A DNA stretch of 64,000 bases from positions 28,087-92,086 of the forward strand of contig DXAK01000027.1 of NCBI GenBank assembly GCA_019117065.1, written 5' to 3'. The DNA is from Candidatus Mediterraneibacter pullicola. GTDB taxonomy: Bacteria > Bacillota > Clostridia > Lachnospirales > Lachnospiraceae. Positions 8,756 through 17,534 of the stretch are shown here, piece by piece. A program made the translations under genes and the position numbers. Each line of letters opens with the position of its first letter. Positions within the stretch are counted from its first letter, which is position 1. A model generated the notes under the pieces. That model made no database searches, was not told the DNA's origin, and saw only the letters and a list, made by a program, of their open reading frames with translations.

Positions 8756-9637
8756 ATGGGAATTTATATGACAATATTAGAACAGGGGCTGATATATGGC
8801 ATTCTTGCCCTTGGGGTGTATATTACTTATAAGATTCTGGATTTTCCGGATCTTACGGTGGATGGAAGCTTTCCGCTTGGCGCGGCGCTGACAGCCACCA
8901 TGATCACAAACGGGGTAAACCCTTATCTGACGCTTCCGGCGTCATTTCTGATCGGGGCTGCCGCAGGGGTATGTACAGGCTTGATTCACGTAAAATGCAA
9001 GGTGAGAGACCTGCTGTCTGGTATCATCATGATGACGGCGTTGTGGACGGTCAATCTCCGTCTGGCAGGTACGGCGAATGTGCCGATTTTCAGTAAGGAC
9101 AGTATTTTTGATAATGATTTTATCAACGGAGTGATGCCGGAGGCTTTGTCCGGCTGGAAGAAGCTAATCGTGATCGCAGTCATTACAGTGGCGGCAAAAC
9201 TTCTTTTGGATCTGTATTTAAAGACAAAGTCGGGATTTCTTTTAAGAGCGGTGGGCGACAATGAGATTCTTGTAACGTCGCTTGCGAAAAATCAAGGAAA
9301 TGTAAAGATACTCGGGCTTTCCATTGCAAATGGCCTTGTAGCGCTGGCCGGATGCGTTTTCTGCCAGGAGCAGAGAGTCTTTGAAATCTCCAGCGGAACC
9401 GGGGCGATCGTTATTGGACTGGCCAGTGTCATCATTGGCACGAGCCTGTTCAAGAATCTAACAGTGATGAAAGCGACCACGGCAGTCCTGATTGGTTCGG
9501 TGATCTACAAGGCGTGCGTGGCCGCGGCGCTGAAATTCTTTGAACCTCAGGATATGAAACTTATTACAGCGGTTCTTTTCCTTATTATACTGGTGATCGG
9601 GATGGAACGCAGGAAGAAGGTGAAAAAGCATGCTTGA
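8756..9637 (+). CDS. trpY: ABC transporter permease, TrpY type
   Basis: Integral membrane permease of 293 residues with about eight hydrophobic segments, beginning with GLIYGILALGVYITYKILDF. This family resembles branched-chain amino acid permeases (LivH-like). It sits between the binding protein and the ATPase and overlaps the ATPase start by 8 nt. GGAGG at 8739-8743 is 12 nt from the chosen ATG; ATG 8768 is an in-frame alternative. It forms the membrane channel of the tryptophan-type importer. Confidence 0.88.
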   Translation: MGIYMTILEQGLIYGILALGVYITYKILDFPDLTVDGSFPLGAALTATMITNGVNPYLTLPASFLIGAAAGVCTGLIHVKCKVRDLLSGIIMMTALWTVNLRLAGTANVPIFSKDSIFDNDFINGVMPEALSGWKKLIVIAVITVAAKLLLDLYLKTKSGFLLRAVGDNEILVTSLAKNQGNVKILGLSIANGLVALAGCVFCQEQRVFEISSGTGAIVIGLASVIIGTSLFKNLTVMKATTAVLIGSVIYKACVAAALKFFEPQDMKLITAVLFLIILVIGMERRKKVKKHA

Positions 9638-10403
9638 ACTAAAAGGGATCGATAAATATTATAATCCGGGTACGGTCAATGAGATGTGCCTGTTTGATGG
9701 GTTTAACCTGACCGTGAAGGACGGCGAGTTCGTATCGGTAGTGGGGAGCAACGGCTCTGGGAAGACTTCCATGCTCAACATCCTCTGCGGAAGCATTCCG
9801 GTGGAACACGGTAGTATTGTGATGGATGGACAGGATATCACGAACATGAAAGAGTACAGGCGGAACCGCAGGATCGGCAGGGTATACCAGAATCCTGCTA
9901 TGGGCACATGCCCATCCATGACGATTCTGGAAAATATGTCTCTAGCGGATAATAAAGGGAAATTCTATGGATTGGGAAGAGGCGTTAACAGAAGCCGAAA
10001 GGAGCATTACCGTGAACTTCTTGCCCGGCTCGGTCTGGGATTGGAAGATAAGCTGGATGTTCTTGTGGGATCGCTTTCCGGCGGGCAGCGTCAGGCAATG
10101 GCGCTTCTAATGTCTACTATGACAGACGTGGATTTTCTTATCTTAGATGAACATACCGCAGCGCTTGATCCGAAAACAGCAGAGATCATCATGGAACTGA
10201 CCGATCAGATCGTAAGAGAGAAAAATCTGACTGCGGTTATGGTGACGCACAACCTCCGCTATGCCGTTGAGTACGGGAACCGCCTGCTGATGATGCACCA
10301 AGGGAAGATCATGCTGGATCTGGCGGGAGAAGAGAAAAAGGCGGTAAAAGTAGATGACATCCTTCAGCAGTTCAATGAGATCAGTATCGAGTGCGGGAAC
10401 TAA
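9630..10403 (+). CDS. trpZ: ABC transporter ATP-binding protein, TrpZ type
   Basis: Cytoplasmic ATPase subunit, 257 residues. Walker A is GSNGSGKTS (near residue 39), the signature is LSGGQRQA (near 150), Walker B is FLILDEHTAALD (near 170) and the switch His lies in MVTHNLRYA (near 206). The Walker B Glu-His pair replaces the more common Glu-Pro and is also usual in this subfamily. It overlaps the permease gene by 8 nt, so translation is probably coupled. It should power the uptake system controlled by the upstream T-box. Confidence 0.92.
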   Translation: MLELKGIDKYYNPGTVNEMCLFDGFNLTVKDGEFVSVVGSNGSGKTSMLNILCGSIPVEHGSIVMDGQDITNMKEYRRNRRIGRVYQNPAMGTCPSMTILENMSLADNKGKFYGLGRGVNRSRKEHYRELLARLGLGLEDKLDVLVGSLSGGQRQAMALLMSTMTDVDFLILDEHTAALDPKTAEIIMELTDQIVREKNLTAVMVTHNLRYAVEYGNRLLMMHQGKIMLDLAGEEKKAVKVDDILQQFNEISIECGN

Positions 10404-10439
10404 GGGCATGGAAAGAAATCAAGTATACTAAGGAGAATT

Positions 10440-11345
10440 ATGACATTACAACAATTAAAATATATTGTGACAGTTGCAGAAGCAGGAACTTTTAGCAAAG
10501 CGGCAAAAATGTTATTTCTTTCTCAGCCAAGTCTCACAAAAGCAATAAAAGAGCTTGAAAAAGAAATGGACATCATTATTTTTGACAGGACTAATAAAGG
10601 CGTGTCTGTTTCAAAAGAAGGAGAAGTTTTTTTGGGATATGCAAGACAGGTATTGGAACAGGCTGCATTGCTTGAGGAAAAATATAAAATCCATGCAGGG
10701 GGAAAACAAGAATTTAGGGTTTCGACTCAGCATTATTCATTTGCTGTCAACGCCTTTGTCGATTTGATAAAAGAATGCGGCGGAGACGAATATGACTTCA
10801 GTTTACGGGAGACACAAACTTATGCCATTATTGATGACGTTTCCCGGATGAAAAGTGAAATCGGGATTTTGTATTATAATGAATTTAATGAAATAGTGAT
10901 CAAAAAGATACTCAAAGTAAATGACCTTAAATTCACAGAATTGTTTACCGCTCAACCCCATATATTCGTAAGTTCTGGCAATCCTCTTGCAAAACAGCGC
11001 TTAGTTACGATGGAAGATTTAGTCCAATATCCTTATCTTTCTTATGAACAGGGAGAACATAATTCTTTTTATTTCTCTGAGGAAATTTTCAGCACTACTA
11101 TACGTTCTAAAAATATCCGTGTCATGGATAGAGCCACTCTTTTTAATTTACTTATCGGTCTTAACGGATATACGATTTGCAGCGGTGTGATTGATAAAGA
11201 ACTTAATGGAGAAAATATCGTTGCCATACCACTCAAGGCTGAAGGAGAAATGCATATTGGTGTGATTACGCATAATAAAGCTGTGTTGAGTAAACTTGGC
11301 TCTTACTATATTAAAGCGTTAAAAAAATATACTGTTTCCACTTAA
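10440..11345 (+). CDS. LysR-family transcriptional regulator
   Basis: DNA-binding regulator of 301 residues. The N-terminal winged helix-turn-helix reads LQQLKYIVTVAEAGTFSKAA ... LSQPSLTKAIKELEKE, the LysR signature. An effector-binding domain of about 200 residues follows. AAGGAG lies 6 nt before the ATG. The gene is clearly more AT-rich than trpXYZ before it and shares that composition with the MetE-like gene 117 nt downstream, which it may regulate; no target site was identified. Co-inducer unknown. Confidence 0.93.
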   Translation: MTLQQLKYIVTVAEAGTFSKAAKMLFLSQPSLTKAIKELEKEMDIIIFDRTNKGVSVSKEGEVFLGYARQVLEQAALLEEKYKIHAGGKQEFRVSTQHYSFAVNAFVDLIKECGGDEYDFSLRETQTYAIIDDVSRMKSEIGILYYNEFNEIVIKKILKVNDLKFTELFTAQPHIFVSSGNPLAKQRLVTMEDLVQYPYLSYEQGEHNSFYFSEEIFSTTIRSKNIRVMDRATLFNLLIGLNGYTICSGVIDKELNGENIVAIPLKAEGEMHIGVITHNKAVLSKLGSYYIKALKKYTVST

Positions 11346-11462
11346 CTTATAATCGCGTTGATATAGATAAAAGTTATAGAGAAACGGTGATTTTATATAT
11401 TTTACAACAGATATACATTGTGGTGTAATTATTGCATAATAAATGGAAGCGAGGAAACAGCA

Positions 11463-12575
11463 ATGTATAAAGAAAACGCACCTTTTAAATATGATTTTGT
11501 AGGAAGCTTTTTAAGGCCTTCTAATCTTAAGAGGGCAAGAGCTGATTATGCAGAAGGAAACATTACGTTTGAAGATTTGACAAGAATCGAAAATGAAGAA
11601 ATCACAAAACTGATTGCAAAACAAAAAGAAGCCGGATATCATGTGATCACAGACGGCGAGTTCAGACGTAGCTATTGGCATCTTGATTTTATGTGGGGAT
11701 TTAATGGTATCGAGCATATTGAGCTTGACCACGGATATTTCTTTCATGGGGAAGAAACCACTCACGGATCTATTGCTATATCGGGCAATATAGATGGGAA
11801 AAACCATCCGTTTGTAGAACATTTTAAATTTGTGAAACAATTTGAAGATGAAAATACAGTGGCAAGACAGACAATTCCTGCGCCAGCTCAGCTTTACGCA
11901 GAACTGTTTCGCGAAAAAAACGGAGAAAATACGGTAAAATATTATCCTGATGATGAAAAGCTTATTCAAGATATTGCCGCCGCATATAGAACAGTCATTG
12001 CAGATCTTTATGAAGCCGGCTGCCGTAACATCCAGTTTGATGATTGTACTTGGGGGCTGTTCTGTGATAAGAAATATTGGAATGGCAGGCAAAATGCTGA
12101 GACCGAACTCAAGGAAACTGCGGAAAAATATCTCCGTTTAAATAACCTTGCTCTTGAAAACAGACCTGCCGACCTTGTAATTACTACACATGTATGCCGC
12201 GGTAATTATCATTCCACGTGGGCTTCTTCCGGCGGATATGAGCCGATTGCAGAAATTCTATTTGGCGGCGAAAATGTTGATGGATTTTATTTGGAATTTG
12301 ACGATGAGCGCTCCGGAAGTTTTGAACCTTTACGTTTTGTTCCAAACAATAAGAAAGTTGTTCTTGGATTATTGACTTCGAAATCGCCTGTTCTTGAAGA
12401 TGAAAGAACAATTATTGAGCGTATTCATGAAGCCGCACAGTTTGTACCCCTTGACAACCTCTATCTGAGCCCTCAATGTGGTTTTGCTTCCTGTGAAATT
12501 GGAAATAAATTGACGGATGAAGAGCAGTGGAAAAAATTGGCTCTTGTAAAGCAGATTTCAGAAAAAGTCTGGTAA
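11463..12575 (+). CDS. Cobalamin-independent methionine synthase-like protein (short, C-terminal domain only)
   Basis: A 370-residue protein related to the C-terminal catalytic domain of MetE, like Bacillus YxjG/YxjH. The zinc-site motif THVCRGN (HxC) is near residue 243 and the second Cys is in LSPQCGFAS near residue 338. The N-terminal half of full MetE is absent, as usual for this group. It probably transfers a methyl group to homocysteine or a related thiol, but the donor is uncertain. I chose ATG 11463, after GAAGCGAGGAAACAGC, over an open frame to 11418. It is AT-rich, and a LysR gene precedes it in the same direction. Confidence 0.88.
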   Translation: MYKENAPFKYDFVGSFLRPSNLKRARADYAEGNITFEDLTRIENEEITKLIAKQKEAGYHVITDGEFRRSYWHLDFMWGFNGIEHIELDHGYFFHGEETTHGSIAISGNIDGKNHPFVEHFKFVKQFEDENTVARQTIPAPAQLYAELFREKNGENTVKYYPDDEKLIQDIAAAYRTVIADLYEAGCRNIQFDDCTWGLFCDKKYWNGRQNAETELKETAEKYLRLNNLALENRPADLVITTHVCRGNYHSTWASSGGYEPIAEILFGGENVDGFYLEFDDERSGSFEPLRFVPNNKKVVLGLLTSKSPVLEDERTIIERIHEAAQFVPLDNLYLSPQCGFASCEIGNKLTDEEQWKKLALVKQISEKVW

Positions 12576-12609
12576 ATGCTTTCAAAAGGGCGATTTGTTA
12601 TTTCAGCAT

Positions 12610-12888
12610 TTACTCATCCCATCCTTCATAAAAGCGGATGTTCACGGAGATATTTCTCACAATATCTCCTTCCTCCACTTCGATATCGCTGATATCGGAG
12701 ACATACGGGAATATTGGGTTTTCTTCCTCCAATTCTACGGTGATCCAGTTCCTTGCCGCTTCGTTGGCATTGTCAATAGCGTCGTCCAGTGTGTCGCCGG
12801 ACGCCTCACAGCACTCAAGATCAGGGAAAAATGCGTGATAACTGCCGTTTTCTTGTTTGCGGAACACCGCGGGATATATGAATTTCAT
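12610..12888 (-). CDS. Orphan HicB-family antitoxin-like protein
   Basis: A 92-residue protein starting MKFIYPAVFRKQENGSYHAF, the partial RNase-H fold of HicB: a Tyr/Phe-Pro rich first strand, then FPDLECCEASGDTLDDAIDNA. The ATG on the minus strand follows AAAGGAG, so the longer open frame to 12993 is not used. HicB normally neutralises the HicA mRNA interferase, but no hicA-like reading frame lies on either side. The C-terminal DNA-binding extension of some HicB proteins is also absent. Solitary HicB-like proteins are common in Firmicutes and their role is unknown. Confidence 0.82.
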   Translation of the reverse strand: MKFIYPAVFRKQENGSYHAFFPDLECCEASGDTLDDAIDNANEAARNWITVELEEENPIFPYVSDISDIEVEEGDIVRNISVNIRFYEGWDE

Positions 12889-12986
12889 AGTTTGCTTCTC
12901 CTTTATTTTAATAGTCAGGCACACGAGGATAGTATAGTATAAATAGATGGAAATAGCAAGTCGTCTGCCTTTGTGAAAAAAAGTTG

Positions 12987-13015
12987 TTGACATTTAAAAA
13001 TACTTATAGTATAGT
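12987..13015 (+). promoter_or_regulatory. Promoter of tRNA-Gly
   Basis: TTGACA at 12987-12992, spacer 17 nt, TATAGT at 13010-13015. The tRNA begins 34 nt further on. Confidence 0.8.
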
Positions 13016-13048
13016 ATCTATTGTTCCGGTCAACGGAACAGAGGAAAT

Positions 13049-13121
13049 GCGACAGTGGCTCAGTTGGTAGAGTACGACCTTGCCAAGGTCGGGGTCGCGG
13101 GTTCGAGCCCCGTCTGTCGCT
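13049..13121 (+). tRNA. tRNA-Gly (anticodon GCC)
   Basis: The 7-bp acceptor stem GCGACAG/CTGTCGC (13049-13055 with 13114-13120), D-arm GCTCAGTTGGTAGAGT, anticodon arm CGACC-TTGCCAA-GGTCG with GCC at 13082-13084, and T-arm with GGTTCGAGCCC are all present. Discriminator base T at 13121; CCA is not encoded. Confidence 0.97.
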
Positions 13122-13128
13122 CTGAAGA

Positions 13129-13156
13129 AGCACTTGAGGTCTCAAGTGCTTTTTTT
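13129..13156 (+). terminator. Intrinsic terminator after tRNA-Gly
   Basis: AGCACTTGAG / CTCAAGTGCT 10-bp stem with a two-base centre, followed by seven T residues. Confidence 0.92.
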
Positions 13157-13319
13157 GTTTCACGGGCCGGTTCAAAGGGCTGTATTATAGGGAATTGGAG
13201 CAGGCTTGCGCTTTATTCTGTTCCATGTGCGGGAACGTGGAGACAGGGGTTTTTTGAGTGTGATTTTTGTGCTATACTATGTACACTGGTGTTGCACAAT
13301 GATAGGAAAGAGGTATGAT

Positions 13320-14600
13320 ATGAATAACATCAAAATCGGACTGCTGGGGCTGGGAACAGTTGGAACAGGCGTGTATAAACTGATCGGCATGCGCTCGGAC
13401 ATCATGGAAAAAACGATTGGAGCCCAGATAGAGGTTAAGAGGATCCTGGTGCACAATATAAATAAGAAAAGAGAGGGTATTGACCCTGCGCTTTTAACAG
13501 ACAACTGGCGCGAAATCGTAGAGGACGAGGAAATCCAGATTGTTGTCGAGGTGATGGGCGGGATGGAACCGGCAAAGACAGTCATCATGGAAGCCCTAAG
13601 AGCAGGGAAAAACGTAGTGTCTGCAAACAAAGATCTGATCGCGGAAGAAGGAAGAGAGCTTCTCGACACCGCGCAGGAAGAGGGCAGGGACTTTTTGTTT
13701 GAGGCAGCAGTGGCGGGAGGAATCCCAATCATCCGCCCGCTTAAGCAATGTCTTGCAGGCAATGATATCGATACCGTCATGGGAATTGTGAATGGTACGA
13801 CAAACTACATCCTGACAAAAATGTTTGAAGATGGGATGGATTTCGAGGACGCTCTAAAAAAAGCGCAGGAACTGGGCTATGCGGAGGCGGACCCGACTGC
13901 GGATATAGAGGGGCTGGACGCCGCCCGGAAGGTGGCGATCATGGCTTCCATTGCGTTTCATTCGAGAGTGGTATTCTCAGATGTGTATACGCAGGGGATT
14001 ACGAAGATCACGGCAAGGGATATTGCATATGCGAAAGAATTTGACAGCGTGATAAAGCTGCTCGGTGTGGCGAAGAATACCGAGGACGGCATTGAAGCCG
14101 GGGTCTATCCGATGATGCTTCATAAAGATCACCCACTGGCCTCTGTTAGAGATTCTTTCAACGCTGTATTCATCCACGGCGACGCTGTGGACGACGCGAT
14201 GTTCTACGGACGCGGCGCTGGAGAAATGCCGACGGCAAGCGCTGTTGTAGGAGATGTGATTGATGTGGCAAGGGATCTTCAGCATGGGTGTACTGGTCGT
14301 ATTAGCTGTACCTGCTACAAAGAACTGCCTGTCAAAGCATGGGGTGAGGTGAAGAATGCTTTCTTCATCCGCATGCAGGTTAGAAACCAGCCCGGTGTGC
14401 TGGCAGCGATCGCCAAAGTCTTTGGGGAACATAAGGTGAGTATTGCGAGAGTCGTTCAAGAACACACCAATCCTGATGCCGCGGAGCTGGTCATTGTGAC
14501 AGAAAAAGTAAAAGAGAAATATATGGAAAACGCACTGGATAAGCTTAAGTCCATGGACAGCATTTATGAGATCAGCAGTGTGATCCGGGAGTATGTTTAA
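13320..14600 (+). CDS. hom: Homoserine dehydrogenase
   Basis: NAD(P)-dependent enzyme reducing aspartate semialdehyde to homoserine for threonine and methionine synthesis, 426 residues. The nucleotide-binding GLLGLGTVGTG is at residues 8-18. The catalytic domain includes NGTTNYILTKM (near residue 157) and GYAEADPTADIEGLDAARK. A C-terminal ACT domain (FFIRMQVRNQPGVLA) suggests amino-acid feedback control. The open frame extends to 13206, but ATG 13320 follows AGGAAAGAGG and begins the family sequence. An extended -10 (TGCTATACT, 13270-13278) lies about 45 nt upstream. A MarR gene follows by 38 nt. Confidence 0.96.
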   Translation: MNNIKIGLLGLGTVGTGVYKLIGMRSDIMEKTIGAQIEVKRILVHNINKKREGIDPALLTDNWREIVEDEEIQIVVEVMGGMEPAKTVIMEALRAGKNVVSANKDLIAEEGRELLDTAQEEGRDFLFEAAVAGGIPIIRPLKQCLAGNDIDTVMGIVNGTTNYILTKMFEDGMDFEDALKKAQELGYAEADPTADIEGLDAARKVAIMASIAFHSRVVFSDVYTQGITKITARDIAYAKEFDSVIKLLGVAKNTEDGIEAGVYPMMLHKDHPLASVRDSFNAVFIHGDAVDDAMFYGRGAGEMPTASAVVGDVIDVARDLQHGCTGRISCTCYKELPVKAWGEVKNAFFIRMQVRNQPGVLAAIAKVFGEHKVSIARVVQEHTNPDAAELVIVTEKVKEKYMENALDKLKSMDSIYEISSVIREYV

Positions 14601-14638
14601 ACCGCGGGCGGCAGATGTATGCGAAAGAGGAGAGAAGA

Positions 14639-15073
14639 ATGGAACGGCGCGGCAGACCGATAGGTTTTTTGGTCAAGCAGATCAATAATGTATTTGAAAA
14701 AGAATTAAATGAGAGACTGAAAGATATCGGGATCACTTCTTCACAGTGCGCTGTGCTGGACTATCTCTTTCACACAAGCAAGGAGGAGGTAAGCCAGCGG
14801 GATGTGGAGAAAAACCTGAACTTGAAGAATCCGACAGTGACGGGAATCTTAAGGCGGCTGGACGAGAAGGGATATATTCTTTGTGTTCCCAATGCCCATG
14901 ATAAGAGGAAGAAAAACATTTATCTTACGGAAAAGGCGTATGACATACAGCGGCGGATGGAAGCAGACAGAAGGAAGCTGGACAGGGAACTGACAAGAGG
15001 GCTGACAAAGCGGGAAGTGGAGGCTCTTAGAAAAAATCTCGAGAAACTGTTATACAATATTGCAGAACCGTAA
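14639..15073 (+). CDS. MarR-family transcriptional regulator
   Basis: A 144-residue winged-helix regulator. The DNA-binding region shows SQRDVEKNLNLKNPTVTGILRRLDEKGYI, then the beta wing with NAHDKRKKNIYLTEKA, followed by helical dimerisation segments. The ATG at 14639 follows AGGAGA; ATG 14615 is an in-frame alternative with a poorer ribosome site. It stands between hom and thyA. Ligand and targets cannot be told from sequence. Confidence 0.92.
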   Translation: MERRGRPIGFLVKQINNVFEKELNERLKDIGITSSQCAVLDYLFHTSKEEVSQRDVEKNLNLKNPTVTGILRRLDEKGYILCVPNAHDKRKKNIYLTEKAYDIQRRMEADRRKLDRELTRGLTKREVEALRKNLEKLLYNIAEP

Positions 15074-15142
15074 AGGAGATGCTCCTCATGACGAGGGCGA
15101 GGACTCTCCAGAAAGATTATCGGAAAATAAAAGGAGAAAATC

Positions 15143-15991
15143 ATGAGTTATGCAGATAAAGTATTTATCGATATGTGCAGGGATATCATAGACAATGGGA
15201 CGAGCACGGAGGGAGAGAAGGTGCGTCCGGTGTGGGAGGACGGAACCTCTGCATACACGATCAAACGGTTCGGCGTGGTCAACCGCTATGATCTTTCAAA
15301 AGAATTTCCGGCTCTAACCCTGCGGCGCACAGCGATCAAGAGCTGTGTGGATGAGATGCTTTGGATCTGGCAGAGGAAGTCCAATAACGTACATGAGTTA
15401 AAAAGCCATATTTGGGACAGCTGGGCAGATGAGAACGGATCCATCGGTAAGGCATATGGCTATCAGATGGGGGTGAAGCATCAGTACAAGGAAGGCATGA
15501 TGGATCAGACGGACCGGGTGATCTATGATTTGAAAAATAACCCCTACAGCCGCCGGATCATGACAAACATCTATGTGCACCAGGATCTTCATGAGATGAA
15601 CTTATATCCGTGTGCATACAGTATGACTTTTAATGTGACAAAAGAAAAAGATAGCGATAAGCTTACTTTAAACGGAATCTTAAACCAGAGATCGCAGGAT
15701 GTGCTCACGGCAAATAACTGGAATGTGTGCCAGTATGCGGTACTGCTCCATATGCTGGCGCAGGTGTGCGACATGAAGGCAGGGGAGTTCGTCCATGTGA
15801 TCGCTGACGCTCATATCTATGACCGCCATGTACCGATGATTGAGGAACTAATCTCAAGAGCGCCGCTCCCGGCACCGTCTTTCTGGCTGAATCCGGAAGT
15901 TAAAGACTTCTATGATTTTACTCCTGAGGATGTAAGACTGGATAACTATGAGACGCACCCGCAGATCAAAGACATTCCGGTCGCGGTATAG
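15143..15991 (+). CDS. thyA: Thymidylate synthase (ThyA-type, variant active-site segment)
   Basis: Folate-dependent enzyme converting dUMP to dTMP, 282 residues, in an operon-like arrangement with folA, which regenerates tetrahydrofolate. The catalytic Cys lies in MNLYPCAYSMTF near residue 158. Other conserved positions are present: PYSRRIM (phosphate Arg), NQRSQD, and HIYDRH near the C terminus. Canonical ThyA reads PCH with a downstream QF; here the residue after Cys is Ala and the Gln is Thr. Length is close to normal (264 in E. coli). AAAAGGAG precedes the ATG. Confidence 0.93.
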   Translation: MSYADKVFIDMCRDIIDNGTSTEGEKVRPVWEDGTSAYTIKRFGVVNRYDLSKEFPALTLRRTAIKSCVDEMLWIWQRKSNNVHELKSHIWDSWADENGSIGKAYGYQMGVKHQYKEGMMDQTDRVIYDLKNNPYSRRIMTNIYVHQDLHEMNLYPCAYSMTFNVTKEKDSDKLTLNGILNQRSQDVLTANNWNVCQYAVLLHMLAQVCDMKAGEFVHVIADAHIYDRHVPMIEELISRAPLPAPSFWLNPEVKDFYDFTPEDVRLDNYETHPQIKDIPVAV

Positions 15992-16027
15992 AGATAAGTA
16001 TTTTGAGGAAGGGATCATGATGTTATT

Positions 16028-16516
16028 ATGAAGGCTATACTTTCAGCAGATAAAAACTGGGGAATCGGGTATAAGAACAAACTGCTTGTCAGCATTCCGT
16101 CAGATATGAAATTTTTCCGTCAGACGACTACAGGAAGGGTGGTTGTCATGGGGAGAAAGACGTTGGAGAGCTTTCCGGGCGGACTGCCTCTTAAAAACCG
16201 CACGAATATTGTGTTGACGGGAAACAGAGGGTACAGTGTAAAGGATGCAGTCATCGTCCACACTTACGATGAACTGAGAGAAGAATTAAAAAAATACGAT
16301 ACAGACGATGTCTATGTAATCGGTGGTGAGAGCGTTTACCGGATGCTGCTCCCGGAGTGCGACACTGTGCTGGTGACAAAGATTGACCGCGCGTTTCAGG
16401 CGGATACGTTTTTCCCGGATCTGGATACTATGGATGAATGGGAGATGACGGAAGAAGGAGAAGAGCAGACATGCTTTGATCTGGAATTCCGTTTTACAAA
16501 ATATGAACGCAGGTAA
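16028..16516 (+). CDS. folA: Dihydrofolate reductase
   Basis: NADPH-dependent reduction of dihydrofolate to tetrahydrofolate, 162 residues. Visible: KNWGIGYKNKLLVSIPSDMKFFR with the catalytic Asp of the DMKFF helix, MGRKTLESFPGG (cofactor contact) and YVIGGESVYRMLLP. It follows thyA by 36 nt and supplies the folate that ThyA consumes. Its last 14 nt overlap the predicted ATG of the zinc-binding lipoprotein gene, so the metal transporter may be translated partly by coupling. Confidence 0.96.
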   Translation: MKAILSADKNWGIGYKNKLLVSIPSDMKFFRQTTTGRVVVMGRKTLESFPGGLPLKNRTNIVLTGNRGYSVKDAVIVHTYDELREELKKYDTDDVYVIGGESVYRMLLPECDTVLVTKIDRAFQADTFFPDLDTMDEWEMTEEGEEQTCFDLEFRFTKYERR

Positions 16517-17534
16517 GAGAAAAGGCAGGAGAGTTCTTCCTGCCATAGCTGTTATATGGATACTTTGCACTGTTTTTCTGACAGCTGGATGCAGTGCGAA
16601 GCAAGGAATTGGGGAAATTGCAGAGCAGACTCAGGAACTGGAGGCGAAGAGTGGAAAGATCAGCGTTGTGACGACCATATTCCCTCCTTATGATTTCGTG
16701 CGTCAGATCGCGGGGGACCGGGCGGAGCTTAAGATGCTTTTAAAACCCGGCGAGGAGAGTCATTCCTACGAACCGACACCGCAGGATATCATCGCAATCC
16801 AAGAGAGTGATGTGTTTATCTATACCGGAGGAGAGAACGACGTGTGGGTGGAGGATATCCTAAGCTCCATGCCCGAGAATGGCCGTCTGACCCTGCGGCT
16901 TATGGACTGTGTGGATACGCTGGAAGAAGAGCATGTGGAAGGTATGAAGGAATCCCTAGGACATGGCCATGACGAGGATGAGGAAGATTCTGTGCATGAG
17001 ATTGATGAGCATGTATGGACTTCCCCAGTAAATGCTGCCCTCATTGTAGATCAGATTAAGGAAATGCTTATTAAGGCAGATACTGACGGCAGGGAGATTT
17101 ATGAAGAAAATGCTGCGGCATACCGGGAAGAGCTTTCGGATCTTGATAGGCAGTTCCGAGAAGTAATGGAAAATGCAAAAAGCAGTCTCCTCATTTTTGG
17201 CGACCGTTTTCCGTTCCGTTATCTGGCTGAGGAGTACGGGCTTGACTATTATGCGGCGTTTCCAGGATGCGCGGGGGATACAGAGCCCAGCGCCGCAACT
17301 ATGGTGTTCCTGATCGATAAGGTAAAGGAACAGCGTGTGCCGTGTGTCCTGAAAATGGAGCTTAGCAGTAAAGATATCGCTAACGCCATCGCAGAGGCGA
17401 CAGGGGCGGAAGTGAAAGTACTTTACAGCTGTCACAATCTGTCTGCGGAGGATTTTGAAAACGGTGAGACGTATATCAGTATGATGCAGAAAAATGTGGA
17501 GACGCTGAAGGAGGTTTTAAACGGATGGCACTGA
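16503..17534 (+). CDS. znuA: Zinc-type ABC transporter substrate-binding lipoprotein
   Basis: Cluster A-I metal-binding lipoprotein, 343 residues. The N-terminal hydrophobic stretch ends at FLTAGC with the lipidated Cys at residue 30. The binding protein fold has metal-ligand histidines (GEESHSYEPTPQDI and DEHVWTSP), and between them a His/acid-rich loop GHGHDEDEEDSVHEIDEH near residue 154, which favours zinc over manganese. ATG 16503 was chosen over an in-frame TTG at 16476. No clear ribosome site is seen inside folA. It overlaps the ATPase gene by 10 nt. Confidence 0.9.
   Translation: MNAGKRKGRRVLPAIAVIWILCTVFLTAGCSAKQGIGEIAEQTQELEAKSGKISVVTTIFPPYDFVRQIAGDRAELKMLLKPGEESHSYEPTPQDIIAIQESDVFIYTGGENDVWVEDILSSMPENGRLTLRLMDCVDTLEEEHVEGMKESLGHGHDEDEEDSVHEIDEHVWTSPVNAALIVDQIKEMLIKADTDGREIYEENAAAYREELSDLDRQFREVMENAKSSLLIFGDRFPFRYLAEEYGLDYYAAFPGCAGDTEPSAATMVFLIDKVKEQRVPCVLKMELSSKDIANAIAEATGAEVKVLYSCHNLSAEDFENGETYISMMQKNVETLKEVLNGWH

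Noticed and set aside
12915..13175. Minus-strand reading frame of 86 residues
   Set aside because: It runs antisense through tRNA-Gly and its terminator, has no ribosome site, and is a chance frame.
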